41,437 nt of DNA from an uncultured Clostridia bacterium (GCA_947596225.1 CANQEX010000005.1:1-41437); one strand, 5' to 3'; numbered from the stretch's first letter, positions 1 to 9,007 are shown. The notes: generated by a model from the sequence alone, not told the origin. Made by a program: numbers and translations.

Positions 1-875
1 TCTATTAATTCATATTCTTTTGTACCATATCCTAATTTAGTTGCTGAATCTATTGTATGTGTACCATGTCTTGAATTTATTCTTTCTAATAAATGATCTT
101 TTCCTGGATCATCAGATTTTTTTACTAAATCTATACAAGCTTGATCTATTGCAACAGGATCTAATGATGATAAAATACCTATATCTTTCATACAAGGATC
201 TTCTGCAACTGCACAACAATCACAATCAACAGACATATTGCACATAATATTTATAAAAGCAATATTGCCATTAAAATGTTTTACTACTGATTCAGCAGAA
301 TCTGCCATTGCTTCTAAAAATTTATCTTGCTCTGGCAAACTCTCCCAAAACTTATTTTGATCTTTTTCTTTGCCAGCAGAATGTATCCAAGTTTTTCCTT
401 CTGAAGAAGCACAACCTATTGATAATTGTTTTAATGCTCCTCCATATCCTCCCATTGGATGTCCTTTAAAATGTGAAAGAACTAACATTGAATCATAGTT
501 TGCTAAATTTTTTCCAACAAAGTTTTGTTTTAAAATTTTTCCATTTGGAATTTCTAAAACTAAATCTGGTCCAACTTCATCCATTAAATCTACATTAAAA
601 TATTTAGTCCAACCATGATTTTTTAATAATTTCAAATGTTTATCACTATAATTTCTTTCACCTTCATATGCAGTATTACATTCAACAACTGTACCATTAA
701 CATATTCAACCATTGGTTTCATAAATTCTGGATGAAGATAATTTTGATTTCCTTCTTCTCCAGAATGAACTTTAACAGCAACCTTTCCTGGTAACTCTTT
801 ATTTAGTGCTTTAAACATTTTTACAACACTCTCAGGAGTAAGCACTTTTGTAAAATAAACTTTAGCTTTTTCCAT
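1..875 (-). CDS. DUF362 family (putative Fe-S centre) protein, C-terminal end cut off
   Basis: The frame is open from an ATG at 873-875 to the left edge, about 291 codons, so the C-terminus lies outside the window. A GAAAGGA Shine-Dalgarno at 884-890 supports the start. The translation begins MEKAKVYFTKVLTPESV and contains KVHSGEEGN, SHFKGHPMGGYGGALKQLSIGCAS and a cysteine cluster (CNMSVDCDCCAVAEDPC, roughly residues 211-228), followed by LDPVAIDQACIDLV. This pattern matches the DUF362 family of uncharacterised Fe-S centre proteins, which usually end in a ferredoxin-like 4Fe-4S domain; that part would be in the missing portion. It lies 52 bp downstream of the methyltransferase on the same strand. 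Its biochemical role is unknown. The family call is firm; an electron-transfer function is inference. Confidence 0.85.
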   Translation of the reverse strand, partial: MEKAKVYFTKVLTPESVVKMFKALNKELPGKVAVKVHSGEEGNQNYLHPEFMKPMVEYVNGTVVECNTAYEGERNYSDKHLKLLKNHGWTKYFNVDLMDEVGPDLVLEIPNGKILKQNFVGKNLANYDSMLVLSHFKGHPMGGYGGALKQLSIGCASSEGKTWIHSAGKEKDQNKFWESLPEQDKFLEAMADSAESVVKHFNGNIAFINIMCNMSVDCDCCAVAEDPCMKDIGILSSLDPVAIDQACIDLVKKSDDPGKDHLLERINSRHGTHTIDSATKLGYGTKEYELI

Positions 876-927
876 ATTTTTAATCCTTTCTATTTTTATA
901 TTGATATTTTATCACAAATATTATTTA

Positions 928-1566
928 TTAACCATTATTTTTTTTACCTATGTAGAAAAATCCATTTGATTTATTACCATTCATTGTAGTGAAAATTAAT
1001 TTTTGATATTCTAGTTCATTAAATTCTTTTAAAAGTTCTTTAATCCATTCTTCTGAATGATGTCTACATACACCACCATCAGGAAGCCTAAATGTACCAT
1101 AAAACCCATATTCATTTTCAAATTCTCTATATCTTTTTAAATTTCTTTCATCATTATTTAATAAGAAATCATTAATATAAATAACTCCATTTGGTTTTAA
1201 TACTCTTCTTATTTCTGATATAAGTTCTTTTTGTTCTTCACTATTATAAATACAAGTTAATACAGCAAATAAGATAACTGCATCTACACTTGAATCTTCA
1301 AAATCAATTTTTGAAGATTTTTTTAATCTCAAATCTAAAAATGGATATTTTTCAATTCCTCTATCTATCATTGCTTTTGAAAAATCAATTCCTATTAATT
1401 TTTCATATCCTAAATTGTGTAATTCATTAAGTGTTCTACCATAACCACATCCTACATCTAAAACAATACTTTTCTTATCAACATATTTGCAAAATTCTTC
1501 TTGTTGAAATGGTGTAGAAAATTCTTTCTTTTCAGCAACACTATCCCAATATTCTTTTGATTCCAT
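928..1566 (-). CDS. class I SAM-dependent methyltransferase
   Basis: A 212-residue protein with the Rossmann-like methyltransferase fold. Motif I is VLDVGCGYGRTL at about residues 35-46, followed by the acidic ribose-binding region LIGIDFSKAMID. A post-I motif (IDFEDSSVDAVILFAVL) and IRRVLKPNGVIYINDFL are typical of the Methyltransf_11/25 families. The substrate cannot be told from sequence; there is no substrate-specific domain. The start codon lies 2 bp after the stop of the upstream gene, so it is probably the last or near-last gene of the operon that starts with the XRE regulator at 6595. A small-molecule substrate is the usual inference for a protein of this size, without support here. 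Confidence 0.88.
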   Translation of the reverse strand: MESKEYWDSVAEKKEFSTPFQQEEFCKYVDKKSIVLDVGCGYGRTLNELHNLGYEKLIGIDFSKAMIDRGIEKYPFLDLRLKKSSKIDFEDSSVDAVILFAVLTCIYNSEEQKELISEIRRVLKPNGVIYINDFLLNNDERNLKRYREFENEYGFYGTFRLPDGGVCRHHSEEWIKELLKEFNELEYQKLIFTTMNGNKSNGFFYIGKKNNG

Positions 1567-1568
1567 AA

Positions 1569-2159
1569 CTATTCTCCTTTCTTTATTTCATAATTATTAT
1601 CAACTTTTGTATCTGCATTATCTCTTAACTGCGAATTATCTACTACTGCATAAAACACATTATCTTGATTATATTGTTTTGGATTTTCTTTTTGTTTCAT
1701 TATAATATGTGTAGTTGTACTATCTGCAACAACTTCATATATCATTAAATCATTTTCATCTATTCCTCTAGCATTTTCATATGTTACAATAACTAAAAAA
1801 TTATTTTTAAAATCCTCTTCAGTCATTTCAGGTATTTTTATTCTATCTTTATATTTATTGTACTCTTCTACATTAGTAATTATTTTATGGTATAAAGCAG
1901 ATTCTGAATTCCAAACCATTTCTCCTATTAAATTGTCATATGAAATACCATCTTCTGGTCCTAATATTCCACTTGTAAGCATTGAACCTCTTTCTTTTAT
2001 ATTTGTGCTTTCACTTTCATTTTTATTTTCATTTTCTTCTACTATAGTATTAGTATTTTCATCATTTTCTTCATATACATTAAATAATTTTTTTCCAATA
2101 AAAACTGATATACAAAACACAACTATAATTAATATTATTACACATAGGAATTTTTTCAT
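1569..2159 (-). CDS. membrane-anchored hypothetical protein
   Basis: A 196-residue protein of no recognised family. It has an N-terminal hydrophobic segment (residues about 3-24, then KKLF), which fits a signal anchor. A low-complexity Glu/Asn/Ser linker follows (residues 30-55), then an extracytoplasmic domain of about 130 residues. No lipobox cysteine is present. The central stretch VEEYNKYKDRIKIPE...FKNNFLVIVTYEN resembles a stretch in the upstream 433-residue protein (EEYEKFKEI...FENNDIILTVS), which suggests a shared domain. It has some likeness to PrcB-type domains, but this is weak. It is 6 bp from the upstream gene and 2 bp from the methyltransferase, so it is co-transcribed. No function is assigned. 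Confidence 0.75.
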   Translation of the reverse strand: MKKFLCVIILIIVVFCISVFIGKKLFNVYEENDENTNTIVEENENKNESESTNIKERGSMLTSGILGPEDGISYDNLIGEMVWNSESALYHKIITNVEEYNKYKDRIKIPEMTEEDFKNNFLVIVTYENARGIDENDLMIYEVVADSTTTHIIMKQKENPKQYNQDNVFYAVVDNSQLRDNADTKVDNNYEIKKGE

Positions 2160-2165
2160 ATTTTA

Positions 2166-3473
2166 CTATCTTACCTTTCCAAAAATTATTTCTATATTTT
2201 TAAGTGTTTTAATTGTATAATTATTTCCAAATTTAATTTCAAGTACATTTCCATTTTGAGTTACAAGTGGTTCATAATCATAATAATACAAATCATTAGA
2301 TTTTTCAATATCTATATTATCATTATATCTATTAATTCTTAAAGTATAGTCTTTATTATTTAGCTCTATTCCATTTTTTAATGTTATTAAAATTTTATCA
2401 TTAGTTATTGAATATTTTTCTATTAAAGAATATTCTCTAATATCTGATACTACTGGAACAAAATTATTACTTGTTTCATCATATGCAAAAAGAATTTTAA
2501 AACCATCTAAATATTTATCAGAACTATAATCTACATTTACAATATTTTCAAAATAAAAATATTCTTTATCCTGTTTTTTCTCAACATTTGTAATATAATC
2601 ATCAAATTTATATCCATATAAATTTATATCTTCATTTTTTTCTTTGTTTTCTTCTTTATTTATAACATATTTTTCAATATTTATAGTAGTTTCAGTATTT
2701 TCTGCTTGATAATTAAAAGTATAATAATCTGATTCAAGCTTTTCTTTTAATTTTTTTATTTCATCATCTTGTTTATTTGTAATTTTGATATTAATATTAT
2801 TTTCTTCATCTATATAATTAATATAAATTAATGCTGATTTCAAATCAGAAATATCTATTATTTTCTCTATATCATATTTATTTAAATATCCATTCTCAGC
2901 AAATTTATTTGCATAATTTTCTAAATAAGTTCTATCTGTTTTTTCCTCTTCTTTTGAAGAAAAAATCTCTACCAAAGAATAACTTGAAAAATCTATAATA
3001 ATTTGCTGTGCATAATACATTACATTTGAAAAATTAGTTATATATGTAAAAATTAATAAAATAATAGCAATACTCATTTTGATTTTGTTATTTTCTTTTA
3101 ATAGAGCAATTATCATTATAAATGGTAAGCAAACAACTCCAAAAATATAAATAAATTTTAAAATAATATTTCTAAAAATATAATTTACATTATCTTTAAT
3201 AAAATAAATTCCATATACTGCTAATACTAAAATTAATACTAATAAAATTGGTATCAAAAATTTTTTCTTACAAATAAAGTTTATAATTATATTAAAATAT
3301 GTATATACAGCAAAAGCAAACATTATAAAAAGAGTTATAACAGAAAGTGAAATTATTGGAATTGATAAAAAACTAACTAATCTTTTATAATAAATTAATA
3401 TACAAATTGCTGTTACAATTAAAGATAATATTAGAGATATAATCTTTGAAATTAATTTCTTTTTAGTCTCCAA
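2166..3473 (-). CDS. multi-pass membrane hypothetical protein
   Basis: About 435 residues of no recognised family. The first 160 residues hold about five hydrophobic membrane segments, followed by a soluble domain of about 270 residues rich in Asn, Lys, Glu and Tyr. The start chosen is TTG at 3471-3473, because GGAGG (3482-3486) lies 8 nt upstream; starts at 3482 (GTG) or 3488 (TTG) overlap that Shine-Dalgarno. The chosen start overlaps the upstream gene's end by 11 bp, which suggests translational coupling. The membrane arrangement and the operon with an XRE membrane regulator suggest a role in envelope sensing or stress. This is inference only. Confidence 0.75.
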   Translation of the reverse strand: METKKKLISKIISLILSLIVTAICILIYYKRLVSFLSIPIISLSVITLFIMFAFAVYTYFNIIINFICKKKFLIPILLVLILVLAVYGIYFIKDNVNYIFRNIILKFIYIFGVVCLPFIMIIALLKENNKIKMSIAIILLIFTYITNFSNVMYYAQQIIIDFSSYSLVEIFSSKEEEKTDRTYLENYANKFAENGYLNKYDIEKIIDISDLKSALIYINYIDEENNINIKITNKQDDEIKKLKEKLESDYYTFNYQAENTETTINIEKYVINKEENKEKNEDINLYGYKFDDYITNVEKKQDKEYFYFENIVNVDYSSDKYLDGFKILFAYDETSNNFVPVVSDIREYSLIEKYSITNDKILITLKNGIELNNKDYTLRINRYNDNIDIEKSNDLYYYDYEPLVTQNGNVLEIKFGNNYTIKTLKNIEIIFGKVR

Positions 3474-4764
3474 AAGCTTCACCTCCAATTATTTTACCTA
3501 ATTTTTTATCAACAAAAACTTTTACACCATTTCCCATTTCATCTTCTCTTGAAAAAGCATATACATCAATTTTTTCATTATATTGTTTAGTTGGATCTCC
3601 ATATTTTGCTGTAAAAAAGTTATTTGCTAAAACTTGTTCTTCAGTAACACTTTGTGTTTTTTCATCATATTCTCCACATATTCTTATTGCTTGTTTAAAT
3701 CCTAATTCAGCAATAACTAAAGCTTCTTTTTCAGTAATCTTTGAATTTGAAGTATCATATTCTTGTTTAAATTTATTATAATCAACAACAAAAATAGTTG
3801 TGTCTAAATTATTTACATCCTCATTATAATTATTTTTTATAATTTCATTTTCAACTTTATTTTCAATTTCTGTATTATTTTTATTGTATATACAATCTGT
3901 ATTTACAATTTTGCTTACAATTAACACATGTACTGTATATCCATATCCAGCATTTTCTATTTTTCCATATGTATATTTTATATTTCCTAAACTTACTTTT
4001 GCTTCTATTTTAGGATTTAAAGATACTGTTAAAATAATATCATTGTTTTCAAAAGTTTTACTTGTAATATTTTCACTTATAGCAATATAACAAATTTCTT
4101 TAAATTTCTCATATTCCTCCATACTTTGTATTTTTACTTGATAAGCAGTTCCACCTTCAATATTATTAAATAAACTTAAATACTTATATTCTAATGAAGG
4201 TATTATATTTCTGGATATCTCTTCTTTATAATATAAACTAGTTGCTTTTTGTTTTCTTGATAAAGTATCTACAGTATTTTTTAATTTATTTTTATTGATT
4301 ATATTTTTACAAACAACATTTCCTCCTCCATTTTTTGAAAGTTTTATTACTGCTTGATTATTATTTTCACTTAATTGAATAATATAATTCTGACTCGCTG
4401 TTTTATAATCAAATTCAATAAAATTTTTTTGATGTATCTCGTCAATTTCTTCCTGTGTTAAAGTATCTCCATTTTCATCATATTCTTCTATAATGTTGGA
4501 TAACAAAGCTTTTATTTGACTATAACTTTTTGTATCATTTTTAAATTCAAAATATTCATTTTTTTCATTTTTATATACAATTCTATCAGGATTCTTTATT
4601 TTGTTTCCTACTATACTATCTTTCAATTCTTTATCTGTAGAAAAATACATATTATCTGTTTGAATTTTAGCAGTTACAAAAATTGCAATTAATATTAATA
4701 TTGGTACTATTATTAAATAATATGGTTTTATTATAGATTTTTTTTCATCTTTGTTTCCAGACAT
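3463..4764 (-). CDS. membrane-anchored hypothetical protein with PepSY-like C-terminus
   Basis: About 433 residues from ATG 4762-4764, which has GGAGGA at 4773-4778 with 8 nt spacing. The upstream ATG at 4770 is too close to that site. The gene overlaps the end of the XRE regulator by 20 bp, indicating coupling. The protein has a short charged N-terminus, one membrane segment (YYLIIVPILILIAIFVTA) and a long extracytoplasmic part. The middle (EEYEKFKEICYIAISEN...FENNDIILTVS) resembles the 196-residue protein two genes downstream. The C-terminal part (ITEKEALVIAELGF...VKVFVDKKLGKIIGG) has the look of a PepSY-type domain. No enzyme motif is visible and no function is assigned. Confidence 0.75.
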   Translation of the reverse strand: MSGNKDEKKSIIKPYYLIIVPILILIAIFVTAKIQTDNMYFSTDKELKDSIVGNKIKNPDRIVYKNEKNEYFEFKNDTKSYSQIKALLSNIIEEYDENGDTLTQEEIDEIHQKNFIEFDYKTASQNYIIQLSENNNQAVIKLSKNGGGNVVCKNIINKNKLKNTVDTLSRKQKATSLYYKEEISRNIIPSLEYKYLSLFNNIEGGTAYQVKIQSMEEYEKFKEICYIAISENITSKTFENNDIILTVSLNPKIEAKVSLGNIKYTYGKIENAGYGYTVHVLIVSKIVNTDCIYNKNNTEIENKVENEIIKNNYNEDVNNLDTTIFVVDYNKFKQEYDTSNSKITEKEALVIAELGFKQAIRICGEYDEKTQSVTEEQVLANNFFTAKYGDPTKQYNEKIDVYAFSREDEMGNGVKVFVDKKLGKIIGGEAFGD

Positions 4765-6595
4765 TTCCATTATCCTCCGAATAATAAATTTTATAATCAC
4801 CACCATTATAATCCCCATCAGATCCTTGCGTTATTTTTAAAGTTAATACATTATTTTCTATTGTAGGAAGATTATAATAATCATATATTTCATTATTTTC
4901 TAAAATTATTTTTTCAAAAGTTTGTGCTCCATTTTTAGTTATATATAATTCTTGATATTCACCTCCAGCATTTGGAATAGTTAAAAATCCAGTGTTCTCA
5001 TCTAAAAATCTAATGTTACTTCCTCTTGAAAAAGTTTCATTTATTCCATTACTAATAACTTGCCAACTATATCCACCATCAATAGTTTTCTTAATTGTTC
5101 CAAATGCTTGTCCCATTGCTACATCTTCAAACACTAACATAAAACCTAAATTGGAGTTAATAAAATGAATATTTTGAATATAATCTCTACTACTTCCAAT
5201 TTCTATAGTTTTCCAATTTTCTCCTTTATCATCTGAAAAAACTAAATATTTTTTTGTATTTTCATTATAAGTAAAAAATGTTTTTTCTGGTAAAACTTGA
5301 CTATTAGATTCATTATAATTTTTTGTAGTTTCATTTGAAAAATTACCAGGTACTTCTATTATTTTTTCTCCATCATAACTAATATACAAAATACCATTTT
5401 TAATTTTATAATCATTTTCTGATAAACTTATATTGTAATTTGACATATCATCATTTTTGTATTTTATACAATTAAGAACTTCTGTAATTGTTTCATTCAT
5501 AGATATTTCTGAAAGTAATATTGTTCCTTTTTTTATTATATCTGTTTTTTCATCAATTTCACAATCTTCATTTAAACCAATAACATATCTTGGAATATCG
5601 TCTTTATATAAAACTAATGCTATTGTACCAAATTGTTTGCAACTAGAAAACTCAAATAATTCTGTTTTATCTTTTTTATTAATAGTAATTCCTTTGCTAT
5701 CAACAATTAATTTTGTTTCACTTCCATATTGAGAAAGTACTTGCCAATCTCCAGTTAAACTATTAGAAACATAATTATATGAAATACCATTTCCTCTATC
5801 TCCATAAGTTGCAACAAATTCTCTTATTATATCGTTTTCATCTTTATAAGTAATACTACAAATATCTTTTGTAAGCCAATTAATTTTTATATTTTCTTCA
5901 GCTAAATTAGCGAATTTTTCTTTATATCTTGCAAATATAAAGAATTTTGCTCTGTAATATTTAACTTCTTTTGTTTTCTTATTATATTTTAACACTAATT
6001 CATTTGAAAAACTATTAGAAAATTTAATAATACTTTTCATATTTTTTTCATTATTAATACAAAATGCTATATTAGTTATTGTTAAAATTACAGCAAAAAT
6101 GATTACTATTATATTAATACTTTTTTTATTTTTAATTAATGTAAAATAAATTCCTAAAAAAGATAAAATCAATACTTCATTTACAATATAAAAAATATAA
6201 TTTACTGCGTATTCATAATCATATTTTTTTAAAATTAATATATATCCTAGCTGTAAAATAAAAAAACTTACAAATAAAATTATAGATATTATTCTAATTA
6301 TTTTATTAATTTTTCTTTTTTTTACTATAGCTAATTTATTTGTAGCATCTTCAATTACTTGCTCGATATTAATTTTCTTTTTATCTCCAATTTTACAATT
6401 TATTAACTCTGAAATTGAAATTTTAAATACTTCTGCAAGTGAATTTAACATTGTTATATCTGGAAAACTTAACCCTCTTTCCCATTTTGAAATAGCTTTA
6501 TCAGTAATATGTAATTTTTCACCTAATTGTTTTTGTGTCATATTATTTTGTTTTCTTAAATCTTTTATGAATTTTCCAAACATTTCGTTGTCCAT
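4745..6595 (-). CDS. membrane-bound XRE-family regulator with C-terminal Asp-box (BNR/YCF48-like) repeats
   Basis: About 616 residues from ATG 6593-6595, with AAGGA about 10 nt upstream; the longer frame up to 6637 lacks a good ribosome site. Residues about 5-65 form an XRE/Cro helix-turn-helix (MTQKQLGEKLHITDKAISKWERG, split here as MTQKQLGEKL and HITDKAISKWERG). Three membrane segments follow between residues about 97 and 190. An odd number of them would place the large C-terminal half outside the cell. That half ends with four Asp-box motifs: SDDKGENWKT, TIDGGYSWQV, TKNGAQTFEK and SEDNGNVWKQ, as in BNR/YCF48-type beta-propellers. The architecture suggests a one-component transmembrane regulator. 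It heads an operon of membrane proteins and diverges from 6738-7547. The ligand is unknown. Confidence 0.85.
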   Translation of the reverse strand: MDNEMFGKFIKDLRKQNNMTQKQLGEKLHITDKAISKWERGLSFPDITMLNSLAEVFKISISELINCKIGDKKKINIEQVIEDATNKLAIVKKRKINKIIRIISIILFVSFFILQLGYILILKKYDYEYAVNYIFYIVNEVLILSFLGIYFTLIKNKKSINIIVIIFAVILTITNIAFCINNEKNMKSIIKFSNSFSNELVLKYNKKTKEVKYYRAKFFIFARYKEKFANLAEENIKINWLTKDICSITYKDENDIIREFVATYGDRGNGISYNYVSNSLTGDWQVLSQYGSETKLIVDSKGITINKKDKTELFEFSSCKQFGTIALVLYKDDIPRYVIGLNEDCEIDEKTDIIKKGTILLSEISMNETITEVLNCIKYKNDDMSNYNISLSENDYKIKNGILYISYDGEKIIEVPGNFSNETTKNYNESNSQVLPEKTFFTYNENTKKYLVFSDDKGENWKTIEIGSSRDYIQNIHFINSNLGFMLVFEDVAMGQAFGTIKKTIDGGYSWQVISNGINETFSRGSNIRFLDENTGFLTIPNAGGEYQELYITKNGAQTFEKIILENNEIYDYYNLPTIENNVLTLKITQGSDGDYNGGDYKIYYSEDNGNVWKQR

Positions 6596-6627
6596 ATCAC
6601 AAAATTTCCTTTCAAAATATTTATTAA

Positions 6628-6656
6628 ATATTATCATTTTTATTTAATTTTATCAA
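6628..6656 (-). promoter_or_regulatory. predicted sigma-A promoter of the XRE regulator operon
   Basis: On the minus strand TTGATA (6651-6656) is followed after 17 nt by TAATAT (6628-6633). It faces the XRE gene starting at 6595. The palindrome at 6657-6671 directly abuts the -35 element. The score is moderate because the region is almost pure A+T. Confidence 0.5.
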
Positions 6657-6671
6657 TCTACTATTAGTAGA
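6657..6671. promoter_or_regulatory. palindromic candidate operator between divergent promoters
   Basis: TCTACTATTAGTAGA is a perfect inverted repeat with 7-nt arms around one base. It sits between the -35 of the minus-strand promoter and the -35 of the plus-strand promoter. The position suits binding by the XRE protein encoded next to it. Binding is inference. Confidence 0.5.
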
Positions 6672-6679
6672 ATCTATTA

Positions 6680-6708
6680 TTGTAATTTATATTTGTTTAT
6701 ATTATAAT
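6680..6708 (+). promoter_or_regulatory. predicted sigma-A promoter of the 269-residue membrane protein
   Basis: TTGTAA (6680-6685), 17 nt, TATAAT (6703-6708), about 30 bp before the start codon at 6738. The -10 is perfect and the spacing ideal. Confidence 0.65.
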
Positions 6709-6737
6709 AATAATATATTAATTTTGGAGGTATACAA

Positions 6738-7547
6738 ATGAAAAAAATAAAATTATGGCAATTAATAGCTATTATTTTAATTATATTGATAGTACTTGTT
6801 ACCCTAACTTATTTTATTATTAATAAAATAAATACTAACTTACAAATAGAAGAATTAAAATCACAATTATATAGTAAAACCGAAAAAATTTCAGAATTAG
6901 AAAAGGAAAATGAAGAACTTTCTAATACTATAAATAATAATCAAGAACTTTCAAATTTGGAAAATTTGAAAAAAAATGCAAATATTAATTTAAAATTATT
7001 AGATAAAATACATGGTAGTTTAAATGAATATTATTGGCTTAATTATGAAAAAGCAAATAATTTTAAAAATATTTTAGAAGAATATAATTTCAAAAAATCT
7101 ATAATTTATTCTCCTTATGAATTATTAGTTAATCTAGATTTAATGTCTAAAGAAGAAGTAAATCCAAATGAACATAAAGGAGAACATTTCAATACATCTA
7201 TTGATTATCAATTATTTAAAGACAAAGCTTTAGATTATTTTCATATTTCTTCAGAAGTTTTTGATCAATATTTTTCTGATGTGTATATTAATGAAAATAA
7301 TTCACTTGTTATTTACGATTATATATATGCTGACGGAGGAACATCAACTTCAGTAATACTTAATATGGAATTAATTTCTCATTCAAATAATACTTACAAA
7401 TTTAATATAACTTATTTAGATTTATTTGATCCTTTAGATATAGAAAAATATGATGATCAAGTATCTACAAATACTAATGTTACATTTTCTTTAAAAAATG
7501 GAAATTACATAATTTCTAACATAAACATACAAGAGGAGAATCCTTAA
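6738..7547 (+). CDS. membrane-anchored coiled-coil hypothetical protein
   Basis: A 269-residue protein on the plus strand, with GGAGG just upstream of the ATG. Residues about 7-29 form one membrane segment (LWQLIAIILIILIVLVTL). Residues about 35-70 are a Glu/Leu/Lys-rich coiled coil. The rest is an extracytoplasmic domain ending in beta-rich sequence (IYDYIYADGGTSTSVILNM). No family is recognised. It is divergently transcribed from the XRE regulator operon and shares its promoter region, so it may be a target or partner of that system. Its mRNA ends in a hairpin that contains the stop codon. Confidence 0.8.
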   Translation: MKKIKLWQLIAIILIILIVLVTLTYFIINKINTNLQIEELKSQLYSKTEKISELEKENEELSNTINNNQELSNLENLKKNANINLKLLDKIHGSLNEYYWLNYEKANNFKNILEEYNFKKSIIYSPYELLVNLDLMSKEEVNPNEHKGEHFNTSIDYQLFKDKALDYFHISSEVFDQYFSDVYINENNSLVIYDYIYADGGTSTSVILNMELISHSNNTYKFNITYLDLFDPLDIEKYDDQVSTNTNVTFSLKNGNYIISNINIQEENP

Positions 7548-7561
7548 GGACTCTCCTCTTG
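7530..7561 (+). terminator. hairpin overlapping the stop codon
   Basis: CAAGAGGAGA (7530-7539) pairs perfectly with TCTCCTCTTG (7552-7561), and the loop can pair further (TCC/GGA). The stop codon at 7545-7547 lies in the loop. There is no strong T-run on either side, so it may act as a bidirectional or weak terminator, or as a 3'-end stabiliser. Confidence 0.6.
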
Positions 7562-7597
7562 CAAGTACAATAAATTAATCATACATAGATCTAAATT

Positions 7598-9007
7598 TTA
7601 TTTGTTACATAATATTCTAGCAAGATATACTCCTGAAGCTGATGCCATCATCAGCCCTCTTGTAAGCCCACAACCATCACCGATTGCATAAAGTCCTTTA
7701 ATACTTGTTTCTAATGTGTTACTAAGTTCTACCTTGTTACTATAAAACTTGAGTTCTGGACCGTAAAGTAAGTTATCTTCATTTGCAAACCCTGGTATCA
7801 CTTTATCCATCATCTGAATAAAACCAAGTATATCCATCATTTCTCTATATGGCATACACAAACTAAGATCTCCTGCTTTTGCAGACTTAAGTGTAGGCTT
7901 AACACTGTTTTCAAGTAACTGTTCTGTCCATGTGTGTCTACCATCTCTTATATCACCTAATCTTTGCACAATAACATTTCCACCTGTTATGAGATTAATA
8001 TTTTTTGCAATATTTCTTGAATACAGCATTGGATTTGCAATATTATGCAAATTAATAGATACAAGTAATGCTAAATTGGTATTTTCACTCTTAATGTCTT
8101 TTAAAGAATGACCATTCACCAAAGTTATATTTTGGTCATATACCTCTGTAGTAACAAATCCACTAGGATTCTGACAAAAAGTTCTTACTTTATCATTAAA
8201 TGGTGCAGGTTTTCCAATGAATTTTCCTTCATAACAAAACTTATTAATTTGTTCCATCGTTTTATCAGGTAACTCATATCTAACGCCTACATCAATGATT
8301 CCTGGCAGTGTTTTGACCTTGTGCTTATCACACATCTTTAACAACCAGTTAGCTCCAACTCTTCCTACAGCCAGTACTACAGTATTTGAATATACTACCT
8401 TACTTGATTGTAAAACAACACCTTTTATTGTGTTATTCTCAACTAAAATGTCGGTAACCTCTGTTTCAAAGATTATTTCGACTCCGCTTTCCTCTAGGTA
8501 TTTTTCAATTTTCTCATAAATACCATGTGCTTTATCTGTTCCTAAATGCCTTATTGGTATACTTATTAAATCTAATCCCGCATTTTCTGCTAGCTTTCGA
8601 ATTTTAGAAACTTCAGAACGATAGCTTACACCTTCTAATTTTTCGGTTGCACCGAATTTCAAATATATGCTATCTGTATAATCCACAAGTTTCTTTGTTT
8701 CAACTACTCCAACGTATTTGTGAAGATTGCCTCCTACATAGAAATCATCATCTTCTTTATTATATAGTGATAATTTTCCATCAGAAAATGCACCTGCACC
8801 AGAAAAACCATTAGTTATATTGCAAAACGGTTTACATTTAACACACTTTCCAATTTGCTTTTCTGGACAATTTCTCTTTTCAACACGTCTTCCTCTTTCA
8901 ATCAATAAGATTTTTGTTTGAGGATTTAACCGAATCATTTCATAACATAAAAATGCTCCTGCTGGACCGCCACCTACAACTATTACATCATACTTTTCTG
9001 ACCTCAT
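7598..9007 (-). CDS. FAD-dependent oxidoreductase (COG2509-type dehydrogenase)
   Basis: A 469-residue protein. The dinucleotide-binding motif VIVVGGGPAGAFL lies at residues about 8-20, and a C-terminal FAD motif LYAIGDGCGLTRGLMMASASG near residue 445. A cysteine-rich stretch (RNCPEKQIGKCVKCKPFCN) followed by GFSGAGAFSDGKL is characteristic of the uncharacterised COG2509 FAD-dependent dehydrogenases. The substrate is unknown. GGGAG lies 8-10 nt before the ATG. The gene is visibly richer in G+C than its neighbours and uses codons that are rare around it, including an in-frame CGG at 8930-8932, which suggests a different origin. A consensus promoter lies at 9120-9148, so it is probably transcribed alone. 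Confidence 0.9.
   Translation of the reverse strand: MRSEKYDVIVVGGGPAGAFLCYEMIRLNPQTKILLIERGRRVEKRNCPEKQIGKCVKCKPFCNITNGFSGAGAFSDGKLSLYNKEDDDFYVGGNLHKYVGVVETKKLVDYTDSIYLKFGATEKLEGVSYRSEVSKIRKLAENAGLDLISIPIRHLGTDKAHGIYEKIEKYLEESGVEIIFETEVTDILVENNTIKGVVLQSSKVVYSNTVVLAVGRVGANWLLKMCDKHKVKTLPGIIDVGVRYELPDKTMEQINKFCYEGKFIGKPAPFNDKVRTFCQNPSGFVTTEVYDQNITLVNGHSLKDIKSENTNLALLVSINLHNIANPMLYSRNIAKNINLITGGNVIVQRLGDIRDGRHTWTEQLLENSVKPTLKSAKAGDLSLCMPYREMMDILGFIQMMDKVIPGFANEDNLLYGPELKFYSNKVELSNTLETSIKGLYAIGDGCGLTRGLMMASASGVYLARILCNK

Noticed and set aside
1858..2220. Plus-strand open frame opposite the 196-residue protein
   Set aside because: Shadow frame with no ribosome site, and its composition mirrors the real gene on the other strand.
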